Origin: an uncultured Clostridium sp.
GTDB lineage: Bacteria > Bacillota > Clostridia > TANB77 > CAG-508
Direction: 5' to 3'
Length of the DNA stretch: 48,284 nucleotides
Assembly (NCBI GenBank): GCA_900553365.1
Contig: USDL01000010.1
Coordinates: forward strand, 1 to 48,284
Below the pieces are notes generated by a model. It was given only the letters and a program-made list of their open reading frames with translations, ran no database searches and was not told where the DNA came from. The position numbers and the translations under genes are program-made. Of the stretch, positions 28,912 to 37,764 are shown one piece after another (position 1 is the stretch's first letter; each line of letters begins with the position of its first letter).

Positions 28912-31316
28912 TTAACAACAATATTAAATATCTTGTTTTTTACATAAATCTCTTTAACAATATTTTTCCCTTCAAGAAGCTCTGCAATTTCTTTGTGTGC
29001 GGCATTTTTTACTGTTTCTTCATCACTGTTTAGAGCAATTTTTACAGTTCCTTTTACTCTGCCGTTAATTTGAATAGGCAATTCAATTTCACTATCTATT
29101 GTTTTTGCTTCATCATATTCAGGCCATTTTGACTCGCAAATTGGTGCATATCCAAGAGATTCATTTAATTCTTCTGTAATATGTGGTGCTATAGGGTTTA
29201 AAAGTGTTAATAACAAATGATAGTCTTCTTTTGTTATTTCAGGCATTTCGTCTAGGCTGTTTGCTAAAATCATAAGGCTTGAAACAGCTGTGTTGTAAGC
29301 CATTGAAGATAAATCATTTTGGACTTTTTTTATTGTTTTATGGATAATTGGTTCTAGTTTTTTAGAGTAACTATTTCCATCTACAATTTTATCTTTTAAA
29401 CGAATAACTTTATCAATAAAACGTTTGCAACCTTTTAGTGAATCTGTACTCCAAGGTGCATCTTGTGTGTAGTCTCCCATAAACATTTCATATAACCTTA
29501 AAGTATCTGCACCATACTCACTTACTATATCATCTGGATTAATAACATTCCCTTTGGACTTGCTCATTTTTTCATTATTTGAACCTAAAACCATTCCATG
29601 GCTAACGCGAGTCCAAATCATTTCTTTTTTAGGCACTAGTCCAATGTTATATAAGAATTGTACCCAGAATCTTGCGTATAGTAGGTGTCTTGCAGTATGT
29701 TCCATACCACCATTATACCAGTCAACTCTATCCCAATATTTCATAGCATCCATTGATGCGAATTCTTTATCATTATGAGGGTCCATAAATCTTAAGAAAT
29801 ACCAGCTAGAACCTGCCCAGTTTGGCATAGTATCTGTTTCTCTTTTTGCTTTTCCACCACAATGTGGGCAAGTTGTATTTACCCAAGATGTGATATTTGC
29901 AAGAGGACTTTCACCGTTTTCAGTTGGTTCATATTCTGCAACATCTGGAAGAAGTAATGGCAAATCTTCCTCTTTCATTGGTTGCCAACCGCATTTTTCG
30001 CAATATATCATTGGAATTGGTTCTCCCCAAAATCTTTGGCGAGAGAAAATCCAATCTCTCATTTTATAATTATTAACCTTTTTTGCAATTCCCATATTCA
30101 CAAGCTTATCTGTAATTTTTTCTTTAGCTTCTTCAACAGTAAGGCCTGTAAATTCTTCTGAATTTATTAATTTACAACCTTTATTTAAATAATCTTGTTT
30201 TTCAAAAGCATGCTCAGTTGTATCTTTTCCATCAATTACTTGAATCATTTGCAAATTGTGTGCTTTTGCATATTCAAAATCCCTTTGATCATGTGAAGGA
30301 ACTGCCATAACTGCACCTGTTCCATAGTCACCTAAAACAAAATCTCCAAGGAAAATTGGAACTTCTTTACCATTAACTGGGTTAATAGCAGTAATTCCCT
30401 TTACAATACAACCTGTTTTTCCTTTATTTAGGTCAGTTCTATCCATGCTAGATTTTTTTGCAGTTTCATTAATATAATTTTGAACTTCTTCTTTATTTTG
30501 AACACGAGGCATTAATTCCTTAATTAATTTTCCATCAGGTGCAATAACAAAGAATGTAACACCATAAATAGTTTCAATACAAGTTGTGAAAATTGAAAAA
30601 CTTCCACCACCAACTATTTTTACATCAACCTCAACACCAGTTGATTTACCTATCCAATTAATTTGACCAAGTTTTACTCTATCTGCAAAATTTGTATCAT
30701 CTAATCCGTTTAACAAATCTTCTGCATAATCACTCATTCTAAGCATCCATTGAGATTTTTCCTTTTGAACAACTTGTGAGCCACATCTTTCACAAACTCC
30801 ACCTGCTGCATCCTCATTAGATAAAACAGTTTTACAAGTTGGGCACCAATTAACAGGAATAGTGTCTTTATATGCCATGCCATGTTTATAAAATTGTAAA
30901 AATTGCCATTGTGTCCATTTATAATAATCAGGGTCTGTTGTTGAAAATTCACGAGACCAATCAAAAGAAAAACCTAAATTTTTCATTTGTCCCTTAAATG
31001 TATGAATATTTTCCCTAACAGCATCCTTTGGATGAATATGATTTTTAATAGCATACTGCTCAGCAGGAGCACCAAAAGCATCCCAACCCATAGGGTATAA
31101 AACATTATATCCTTGAAGCCTCTTCATTCTAGCTAAAGCATCTTGAGCTGTATAACTTCTAACATGCCCAACATGAAGCCCAGCACCAGAAGGGTAAGGA
31201 AATTCAACTAAAATATAATAAGGTGGTTTTTTATCACCTGTAACAGCTTTAAAACTCTCATTATCATCCCAATATTTCTGCCATTTTTTCTCGATTTTAT
31301 TATGATTATATTCCAT
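28908..31316 (-). CDS. leuS: Leucyl-tRNA synthetase
   Basis: An 802-residue class I synthetase charging tRNA-Leu. HIGH motif as HVGH (GAGLHVGHVRSYTAQDAL, about 45-55), a zinc-binding-like Cys pair WCPTCKTVLSNEDAAGG and CERCG, an editing domain with TGLTVEEA and GAVMAVPSHDQRDFEYA, KMSKS as NNEKMSKSKGNV, and a C-terminal anticodon-binding domain ending in VKEIYVKNKIFNIVVK. ATG 31316 follows AGAGGTG. The ~170-bp upstream region shows no T-box leader, which many Firmicutes leuS genes have. The gene is intact, with no in-phase CGG over 803 codons. Confidence 0.96.
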   Translation of the reverse strand: MEYNHNKIEKKWQKYWDDNESFKAVTGDKKPPYYILVEFPYPSGAGLHVGHVRSYTAQDALARMKRLQGYNVLYPMGWDAFGAPAEQYAIKNHIHPKDAVRENIHTFKGQMKNLGFSFDWSREFSTTDPDYYKWTQWQFLQFYKHGMAYKDTIPVNWCPTCKTVLSNEDAAGGVCERCGSQVVQKEKSQWMLRMSDYAEDLLNGLDDTNFADRVKLGQINWIGKSTGVEVDVKIVGGGSFSIFTTCIETIYGVTFFVIAPDGKLIKELMPRVQNKEEVQNYINETAKKSSMDRTDLNKGKTGCIVKGITAINPVNGKEVPIFLGDFVLGDYGTGAVMAVPSHDQRDFEYAKAHNLQMIQVIDGKDTTEHAFEKQDYLNKGCKLINSEEFTGLTVEEAKEKITDKLVNMGIAKKVNNYKMRDWIFSRQRFWGEPIPMIYCEKCGWQPMKEEDLPLLLPDVAEYEPTENGESPLANITSWVNTTCPHCGGKAKRETDTMPNWAGSSWYFLRFMDPHNDKEFASMDAMKYWDRVDWYNGGMEHTARHLLYARFWVQFLYNIGLVPKKEMIWTRVSHGMVLGSNNEKMSKSKGNVINPDDIVSEYGADTLRLYEMFMGDYTQDAPWSTDSLKGCKRFIDKVIRLKDKIVDGNSYSKKLEPIIHKTIKKVQNDLSSMAYNTAVSSLMILANSLDEMPEITKEDYHLLLTLLNPIAPHITEELNESLGYAPICESKWPEYDEAKTIDSEIELPIQINGRVKGTVKIALNSDEETVKNAAHKEIAELLEGKNIVKEIYVKNKIFNIVVK

Positions 31317-31488
31317 AAATTCACCTCTTTGAAATAATTAAATAATATTATATAACAAAAAACGGGAAAAATAAAGGGAAAACATGAATTATTTCTTGAT
31401 TTTTGAATAACATACAATTTTCAAATTTCTTGCATAAAAACAAAATCCTTGAATAGAATTTAATATAAAAAACAAAGGAGTGAATTTT

Positions 31489-34137
31489 ATGTGGCGGAAA
31501 TTTGAGTATTGGTGAAGTTGAAAGAAAGCTTAAGACAAGTTGTGAATATGGTTTGAATGATGAAGAGGTTATAAGCAGGGAGCAAAAGTTTGGAAAAAAC
31601 AAATTAAACACATCTAAAAAGACAAGCTTTATAGTACGATTTTTGAGTCAGTTTAACGATTTTATGATTATTGTTCTAATTATTGCAAGTATCATTTCTG
31701 CTGGTATTTCCTATTTTGAGCAGAGCAATGATTATATAGATTCAATTATAATCATTGGAATTGTAATTATAAATGCCTTTATGGGAGTAGCTCAGGAAAG
31801 CAAAGCAGAAAAATCTATTGAGGCACTCCAGAAGCTATCTGCACCACAAGCAAAAGTTAAAAGGGGCGGACAAGTAAAGCAAGTACCAAGCGAAGAATTA
31901 GTACCAGGAGACATTGTTTTAATTGAAGCAGGTTGCTATATTCCAGCTGATATTAGGCTTATTAGTACATATAATTTTAAAGTTGAGGAATCAGCTTTAA
32001 CAGGGGAAAATATTCCTGTTGAAAAAAATGCAAAATCCTTAGTTAATTCAAATTCAAGCTTAGGAGATATGGAAAATCTTGCATTTTCAACTACAATAGC
32101 AGTAAGCGGACACGCAGAAGGAATTGTTACAGAAACAGGAATGAATACAAAAGTTGGCAAAATTGCTGAAATGATTATAACCGATGAAGCCCCAGAAACA
32201 CCACTTCAAAAGAGATTACGGTGATGTAGGTAAAAAACTAGGAATTGCAGCACTTATGATATGCGGACTAGTATTTTTAATAGGGGTAGTAAAAAAAATA
32301 CCTACAATGGAAATCTTCATGTCCTCAGTAGGTCTAGCAGTTGCAGCAATTCCAGAGGGATTACCAGCGGTTGTTACAATTATGCTATCAATAGGAATTA
32401 CAAGAATGGCAAGGAAAAACAGCATTGTTAGAAAACTTCCAGCAGTTGAGACACTAGGAAGCAGTACAGTAATTGCTTCAGATAAAACAGGAACACTTAC
32501 ACAAAATAAAATGAAAGTAGTAGAAACCTTTGGAATACATGATAATAATAGACATGAAATTTTAAGACTAGGAGCAATGTGTACAGATTGCTCGATAAAT
32601 AATATAAATGGAAAACTAGAAGTTGAAGGAGAAGCAACAGAAAAAGCCATAGTTGAGGAGGCTTTAAATATAGGAGAAGATAAACGTAGCTTGTATGAAA
32701 AAATGGCAAGAGTTAATGATATTCCGTTCGATTCAGAAAGAAAAATGATGACCACAATTCATAAATATGGCAATAAATATAGAATAATAACAAAAGGTGC
32801 ACCGGATGTTCTAATAAAAAAATGTAATAACTATATTGCTTCAGGTTTGCAAAAAAGCATTACAGCTCAAGATATTACAAATATAGAAATACAAAATAAT
32901 AAGATGGCAAGAAAAGCCCTACGAGTAATTGCAGTAGCATATAAAGACATAGATTTTTTACCTAATAAAATAGATACGAATATAGAAAATAATTTAACAT
33001 TTTGTGGCTTAATAGGAATGATAGATCCTCCAAGGGAAGGAGTAAAGGAAGCCATTGCAGAATGTAGAAGAGCAGGAATAAAAACAGTAATGATTACAGG
33101 AGACCACATTTTAACTGCAAAAACAATAGGAGAAGAACTTGGAATATTAAAACCAGGAGATATCGCAATAACAGGTCAAGAACTAGACAAAATTACAGAT
33201 AAGGAATTAGAAAGAAACATAATGAAATACTCAGTTTTTGCACGAGTATCTCCAGAACATAAAGTAAGAATAGTAAAGGCATTTAGAAGTAATGGAAATG
33301 TAGTTGCAATGACAGGAGACCGGCGTAAATGATGCACCAGCCTTAAAAAATGCAGATATAGGAATTGCAATGGGGCAAACAGGTACAGATGTTGCTAAAA
33401 ATGCAGCAGATATGATATTAGCAGATGATAATTTTGTTACAATTATTGAAGCAGTTAAAGAGGGAAGACATATATATGATAATATTAAAAAAGCCGTTCA
33501 TTTTTCAATATCAACCAACATAGGCGAAATAGTAACAATGTTTATGGGGCTGTTATTAGGATTTGACGTACCATTTGTTGCAATACAGCTATTGTGGATT
33601 AACTTCGTTACAGACTCACTACCAGGAATTGCCTTAGGATTAGAACCAATGGAAAAAGACATTATGAGAAGAAAACCAAAAAAAGTAAATGAAAGTCTAT
33701 TTGCAGATGGCCTATGGGGAAAAATTATTCTTGAGGGAATAATGATAGGAACATTAACATTATTTACATTTGCATTTGGAAAGAATCTATTTGGACTACA
33801 GGTAGGACGCACAATGGCATTTTTCACACTAAGTGCTTTAGAACTAGTGCATAGTTTTAATATAAAAAGTGAAGAATCAATTTTCAAGACGGGAATACTT
33901 AACAACAAATACCTAATTGGTGCAGTTTTTGCAGGAATAATCTTACAAGTTATTGTTATAATAAATCCAACAATATCAAAAATTTTCGATAGTGTACCAT
34001 TAAATGGAATCCAATGGCTTTGCACAATAGTAATAGCAGTTTTACCAATAGTAATAGTAGAGTGTCAAAAAGCACTAAATAACTTTAGATTTGGAAAAGT
34101 AGTATATATGAAAAAAGAGGCAATAAATAAAATATAA
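31489..34137 (+). CDS. P-type Ca2+-transporting ATPase (PacL/SERCA-like), needs three +1 frameshifts at CGG
   Basis: An 881-residue cation pump. Zero-frame CGG codons at 31495-31497 (codon 3), 32219-32221 and 33321-33323 each must lose the C, after which 2,646 nt is an exact codon count. The first gives MWGNLSIGEVERKL behind AAAGGAGTG. The second joins PLQKRL to GDVGKKLGIAAL in the M2-M3 region. The third lies in the hinge motif MTGDGVNDAPALKNAD, where the restored Gly (about 611) is invariant in P-type ATPases. Other motifs: TGE as ALTGENIPVEK, PEGL in AAIPEGLPAVV, phosphorylated Asp331 in SDKTGTLTQNKM, KGAPDVL, and DPPREG. The C-terminal membrane helices are complete. Everything except the three CGG points looks under purifying selection. 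A PMCA/SERCA-type Ca2+ role is inferred from family resemblance. Confidence 0.9.
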
Positions 34138-34145
34138 TATTAAAT

Positions 34146-34182
34146 AGATAAACAATGCAAAAATACATTGCATTGTTTATCT
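34146..34182. terminator. Terminator after the ATPase, also serving the minus-strand gene
   Basis: A 15-bp perfect stem AGATAAACAATGCAA / TTGCATTGTTTATCT with a 7-nt loop, followed by ATCTTTAA. Confidence 0.75.
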
Positions 34183-34192
34183 ATCTTTAAAA

Positions 34193-34594
34193 TTAAGAAC
34201 GATTAAAAACATTTGAATTTTGAACCTTATCTAATTCCAACATAACTTCTTTACATTTTGGCTTTAGTAAATTAGGCATTTCTTCCAAAGAAAAACTATC
34301 AACCATTGATTTACCAGAATTCTGTAATAACTCTTCACATGGATTATTAGATTTTTTATCTAAAATTCTGTATTTAAAAAAATCAAATAATTCAGAACTT
34401 TTATATATTTTATCAAACTGAAAACCAGGAATTCCAATATATCCTCTTTTAGCAGCAAGTGAAGTATTTGTACTATTATTCATTTTTAAATAAAATTGAT
34501 TATCTATTTGTGCCAAGATACCAATTCTATAAGCATTTTTTTCAGTATCTTCCCAAACAATATAAAAATAGTAATCTTGAATTTGGCTATTCAT
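34193..34594 (-). CDS. Small partner of the HipA-like kinase (unknown family)
   Basis: A 133-residue soluble protein: a short beta-rich N-terminal part (YYFYIVWEDTEKNAYRIGIL, YLKM), RGYIGIPGFQFDKIY, then helices. It overlaps the end of the upstream kinase gene by 8 bp, so the two are translated together. HipA-like kinases commonly have a short partner with a HIRAN or HipA-N1-like beta domain, and the N-terminal part here could be such a domain, but I cannot confirm it. No DNA-binding motif is evident, so it does not look like a HipB-type antitoxin. It may be a substrate-recognition subunit or an antidote. Confidence 0.6.
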   Translation of the reverse strand: MNSQIQDYYFYIVWEDTEKNAYRIGILAQIDNQFYLKMNNSTNTSLAAKRGYIGIPGFQFDKIYKSSELFDFFKYRILDKKSNNPCEELLQNSGKSMVDSFSLEEMPNLLKPKCKEVMLELDKVQNSNVFNRS

Positions 34595-35564
34595 ATTCTT
34601 TTTCTCCTTTCGTTTGAAGCTTATCTAAAAAATTTTTCTTATCTTTTAATCTTTTTAAGAAAAAATTCATATTTATATCTAAATTCTCATTATAAATTTG
34701 ATTACAAAAATTATCAAATTCTTTGTTAAAATTAGTAATAAAGTTATTAAAATATTTTGGATATTTCTTATAAATATTGTTTACAATAACATTTCCAGAT
34801 TCGCCCAAAGCAGTTTTGAGCTTTGATTTATTATCAAAAGTAATGTAAGAACTTACCCAACCATTAACGGTAAAATGCCTTTGCTCTTGAAACATATCAA
34901 CAAAAGAGCTAGAATGATCAAAAAGGGCTAAATCATAGTAATTAGTAAGCTTATTTCTTATAAGAGCCCAATTATGAGTATGCCTATCCCCATTGTTAGT
35001 TATAGAATCAAGTAATAATGCTTGCATTATAGATTCTTCAATAATCTTATAGTTCTCTTCATCTTTTACTTGAAGTTTTACACAATCTAAAATATCTTGT
35101 ATATCAAATATATCCTTTTTTTCTTGAATTTCATTTCTAAAAAACTTATTGAAGAGAATATCTTTCATGTGAATTAAATCTTCCTTATCGTTATCCATTA
35201 ATCGGTAACTAATTATTTCAGCAAACCCAGGCAGCTCTTCAACAACAGAAATGTTAGGAATTCTTACATTATTTAAAACACTCTGCCCAATTATACTCCA
35301 TACTTTTTCTGCGTAAGCCGCATAAGGAAAATCATAATCATATTCTTTATGTAAGCCAATCCCTTTGAAATCTAACTCTCCATCAACATATTCATAAACA
35401 TATCCCCAAGTAGGATTAGAGTTACTCCTACCTACAGTATCTCTAGATAATTCTTTAAAAATCAAATATCCATCACAAGACAATGTACCCAAAAAACTTT
35501 GAAAATCACTTTGTTCATTAAGAGAATATTTCTTGAATTTATAAGGCTTCTTAATATTATTCAT
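34587..35564 (-). CDS. HipA-like Ser/Thr kinase (CtkA-type)
   Basis: A 325-residue protein with the HipA-family catalytic core: NNGDRHTHNWALIRN near 190-204 (catalytic-loop Asp and Asn) and YYDLALFDHSSSF near 209-221 (metal-binding Asp). The N-terminal part lacks a typical HipA beta domain, as in the compact CtkA-type kinases. Such kinases phosphorylate translation factors or tRNA synthetases and act as toxins or effectors; the substrate here is unknown. ATG 35564 follows TTTGGAGGAATAAC, with a promoter at 35595-35623. It is translated with the small downstream partner and is divergent from the PIN-GNAT gene. Confidence 0.78.
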   Translation of the reverse strand: MNNIKKPYKFKKYSLNEQSDFQSFLGTLSCDGYLIFKELSRDTVGRSNSNPTWGYVYEYVDGELDFKGIGLHKEYDYDFPYAAYAEKVWSIIGQSVLNNVRIPNISVVEELPGFAEIISYRLMDNDKEDLIHMKDILFNKFFRNEIQEKKDIFDIQDILDCVKLQVKDEENYKIIEESIMQALLLDSITNNGDRHTHNWALIRNKLTNYYDLALFDHSSSFVDMFQEQRHFTVNGWVSSYITFDNKSKLKTALGESGNVIVNNIYKKYPKYFNNFITNFNKEFDNFCNQIYNENLDINMNFFLKRLKDKKNFLDKLQTKGEKEYE

Positions 35565-35594
35565 GTTATTCCTCCAAACCTTATTTACATAAAG

Positions 35595-35623
35595 ATTATA
35601 CTATATAATTATGCTTTTTTCAA
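35595..35623 (-). promoter_or_regulatory. Promoter of the HipA-like pair
   Basis: On the minus strand TTGAAA (35623-35618), 17 bp, TATAAT (35600-35595), about 30 bp before the kinase start. Confidence 0.65.
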
Positions 35624-35695
35624 TTATTTACTTGAATTACTGAAAATAAAAAGATACTTACCTAAAATCAAAACAAACAAAAATTCGAAAAAATA

Positions 35696-35724
35696 TTGAC
35701 ATTTAGAAAAACATGAAGTATAAT
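35696..35724 (+). promoter_or_regulatory. Consensus promoter of the PIN-GNAT gene
   Basis: TTGACA (35696-35701), 17 bp, TATAAT (35719-35724), 26 bp before TTG 35751: a perfect consensus match. Confidence 0.8.
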
Positions 35725-35750
35725 GGAAAAAAATCAAGGAGGTTAGCCTA

Positions 35751-36167
35751 TTGAAAAAAATTTTATTAGATACAAATATGTTAATTTACTTAGAAGATGA
35801 TAATGATAATATTGTAAACAAAGATGTTGCAGAGCTTACGAGAAGATTGTATGATTCTTGTGAATATAAAATAGTAATTCATCCAAAATCCATTACAGAA
35901 TCATTAAAAATTAAAGATAAAAGGAAAAGGGATATTTTTCAATCAAAGATTGGAATTTACAAAAAAATAGAAGATCCACCGCTGGCTACAGATGAATTTC
36001 AAATGTTAGCAGGATTTAGTAACGAAAATGATAAAATTGATAATGAGCTTTTATATGCAATAAAACAGCATTGTGCTTCCTTCTTAATAACTAATGATAT
36101 AAGATTGAAAAGGAAAAGTGTAAAAATAGGAATGGGGATAAAGTACTTGGAATACAAGAAGCATTAG
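35751..36167 (+). CDS. PIN-domain part of a PIN-GNAT-PUA protein (frame broken by a -1 shift, not a CGG event)
   Basis: TTG 35751 follows AAGGAGG eight bases upstream. The ORF encodes a PIN-type ribonuclease domain: ILLDTNMLIYLED (first Asp), HPKSITESL (Glu) and ITNDIRLKRK (late Asp). Zero frame ends at 36165-36167. The -1 frame, open from 36098, reads DKVLGIQEALEYFKEKPK, the expected PIN C-terminus, and runs straight into the GNAT region at 36230. One extra G in the GGGG run at 36134-36137 would join them (KIGMGDKVLGIQEAL). The shift is opposite in sign to the CGG cases and sits in a homopolymer, so a single-base deletion or a sequencing error is the simplest reading. The joined protein would be about 497 residues. 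Confidence 0.7.
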   Translation: MKKILLDTNMLIYLEDDNDNIVNKDVAELTRRLYDSCEYKIVIHPKSITESLKIKDKRKRDIFQSKIGIYKKIEDPPLATDEFQMLAGFSNENDKIDNELLYAIKQHCASFLITNDIRLKRKSVKIGMGIKYLEYKKH

Positions 36168-36229
36168 AGTACTTTAAAGAGAAACCAAAGTCAATAAATG
36201 ATATACCAATTTTTATTAGAGAAGAATTT

Positions 36230-37240
36230 TTGTACAAAATAAAACTAGAAGATAAGTTTTTTGATAGTTTAAGAGATGATTATAATGATTTTAATGGTTG
36301 GTTTCAAAAAAAACAAGAAGCAGGGGCAAAAGCATATATAACTAGGAATGAAAAAAATAAAATTACTTCATTTTTAATGTTAAAAATTGAAGGAATAAAT
36401 GAAAAATATGATGATTTTGATATTCCATTGAAACCAGATAATAGAATTAAAGTTTCAACTTTTAAGGTGGCTGATACAGGAAAAAGAATAGGCGAAACTT
36501 TTATAAAAATAATAATTAGTAAAGCAATAGAAGAAAATATAAGTGAAATATATGTAACGGTATTTCCAAATCAAAATTTTCTTATTGATTTATTTAAAGA
36601 ATATGGCTTTAAAAAATACACATACAAAAACTCAAAAAATGGACAAGGACAAAACCAAAAAGAACTGGTACTGGTAAGAAGTTTAAAAGCAAAAGATTTC
36701 TATCCATTTATTAAAATTGTAAAACAAAATATCTTTGTTTTACCAATTATACCAAAATATCATAAATTATTATTTCCAGAGGCAGAAAAAGAGCTACAAA
36801 TAGACCTTAGAGATTATAGTGCTTTAAACACATCTTCAAATGCAATAAAGAAAGCTTTTATATCTAATGCAAAAATGAAAAAGATTAAAACAGGAGATAT
36901 TTTATTGTTTTATGCTTCTCATGACAAAATGGCTATTACAACTTTGGGAGTAGTAGATGCGGTATTCACAAATTTTAAAACAAAGGAAGAAATTTATCAA
37001 TTAGTTAGAAAAAGAACGGCATATACTAGAGAAGAATTAGAAAATATATCGAGAAAAGATAGCTTAGTAATATTATTTAAACATTATATCACATTTGAAA
37101 AACCAATAGATTTAGACTATTTACAAGAAAAAGGAATTATAAAAGGAAATATACAAAGGCCAAGAAGTATTGAAAATAAAAGTATAGTAGATATTTTAAA
37201 TTATTCAAAAAAAGATTATTCTAAAATAGAAGTAAGCTGA
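36230..37240 (+). CDS. GNAT acetyltransferase plus PUA/EVE-like domain, C-terminal part of the PIN-GNAT-PUA protein
   Basis: 336 residues if started at TTG 36230, but the frame is open back to 36098 and no ribosome binding site is evident, so it is probably the rest of the PIN gene. Residues about 20-150 form a GNAT acetyltransferase fold: FKVADTGKRIGETFIKIII (acetyl-CoA-binding loop), EEN-SEIYVTVFPNQ and LFKEYGFKKY. Residues about 165-330 look like a PUA/EVE- or ASCH-type RNA-binding domain (MKKIKTGDILLFYASHDKMAITTLGVVDAV). Fusion of PIN nuclease, GNAT and PUA-like modules suggests an RNA- or tRNA-directed toxin or defence effector; this is inference. An ASCH protein is encoded next. Confidence 0.68.
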   Translation: MYKIKLEDKFFDSLRDDYNDFNGWFQKKQEAGAKAYITRNEKNKITSFLMLKIEGINEKYDDFDIPLKPDNRIKVSTFKVADTGKRIGETFIKIIISKAIEENISEIYVTVFPNQNFLIDLFKEYGFKKYTYKNSKNGQGQNQKELVLVRSLKAKDFYPFIKIVKQNIFVLPIIPKYHKLLFPEAEKELQIDLRDYSALNTSSNAIKKAFISNAKMKKIKTGDILLFYASHDKMAITTLGVVDAVFTNFKTKEEIYQLVRKRTAYTREELENISRKDSLVILFKHYITFEKPIDLDYLQEKGIIKGNIQRPRSIENKSIVDILNYSKKDYSKIEVS

Positions 37241-37247
37241 TAAAATG

Positions 37248-37276
37248 TTTACAAAAATAGTGTAATTTGCTATAAT
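37248..37276 (+). promoter_or_regulatory. Promoter of the ASCH gene
   Basis: TTTACA (37248-37253), 17 bp, TATAAT (37271-37276), 34 bp before ATG 37310. Confidence 0.65.
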
Positions 37277-37309
37277 ATATTAATATAAATAGAAACGAAG
37301 GAGAAAAAT

Positions 37310-37678
37310 ATGTGTAAAATACTAATATCAATTAATCCAGAACATGTAATAAATATTTTTAATGGAAGTAAAAAATATGAATATAGAAAAATAAGATGTA
37401 AAGAAAATGTAGATAAATTAATTATTTATTGTACAAACCCAGTGAAAAAAATTGTAGGAGAAGCAAATGTAGAGGCAATTTTAGTGGACTCTCCACAGAA
37501 AATATGGGAGCAAACAAAGAATGAGTCAGGAATAAATCTTGAATTTTTTAATGAATACTACAAAGGTAAAAACAAAGCGATTGCTTACAAATTAGATAAT
37601 ATAAAAAAATACGATAAGCCATTGGATTTATCATACATGGGAGTCAAAAATGCACCACAATCTTTTATTTATGTATAA
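37310..37678 (+). CDS. ASCH-domain protein
   Basis: A 122-residue ASCH/PUA-like protein: ILISINPEHVINIFNGSKKYEYRK near the N-terminus (the conserved G-K-x-E-R-like segment), KLIIYCTNPVKKIVGEANV, and a C-terminal PQSFIYV strand. ASCH domains bind RNA and are thought to act in translation control or RNA processing. ATG 37310 follows AAGGAG. It has its own promoter but lies directly after the PIN-GNAT-PUA gene, whose last domain is of a similar fold, so the two may act in one pathway. About 90 bp downstream is a hairpin terminator. No in-phase CGG. Confidence 0.75.
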   Translation: MCKILISINPEHVINIFNGSKKYEYRKIRCKENVDKLIIYCTNPVKKIVGEANVEAILVDSPQKIWEQTKNESGINLEFFNEYYKGKNKAIAYKLDNIKKYDKPLDLSYMGVKNAPQSFIYV

Positions 37679-37764
37679 TTGAAAACGATAAGGTCTTCAA
37701 GTCGAATTAGCATAATTAATGATAAAGATTGTATATATGCAAGTTATACTGCTGTAGACCAAGA

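Noticed and set aside
28908..31480. T-box leader upstream of leuS
   Set aside because: The ~170-bp upstream region on the minus strand shows no specifier hairpin or TGGN-type antiterminator with terminator.
1616..33323. Treating the fifteen CGG breaks as sequencing or assembly errors
   Set aside because: Errors would not respect codon phase. All breaks are the same base before the same dinucleotide at a codon boundary, while about sixty CGG triplets in other phases cause none. Raw reads would still be the final test.
1616..33323. Treating the broken genes as ordinary pseudogenes
   Set aside because: Apart from the CGG points the frames are free of stops and keep all catalytic motifs, and codon counts become exact after C removal. 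Real decay (the HAD truncation) looks different.
1616..33323. CGG simply reassigned to another amino acid or to stop
   Set aside because: Triplet reassignment, known in some bacteria, would not restore frame; each site requires a +1 shift. A stop at CGG would leave the proteins truncated.
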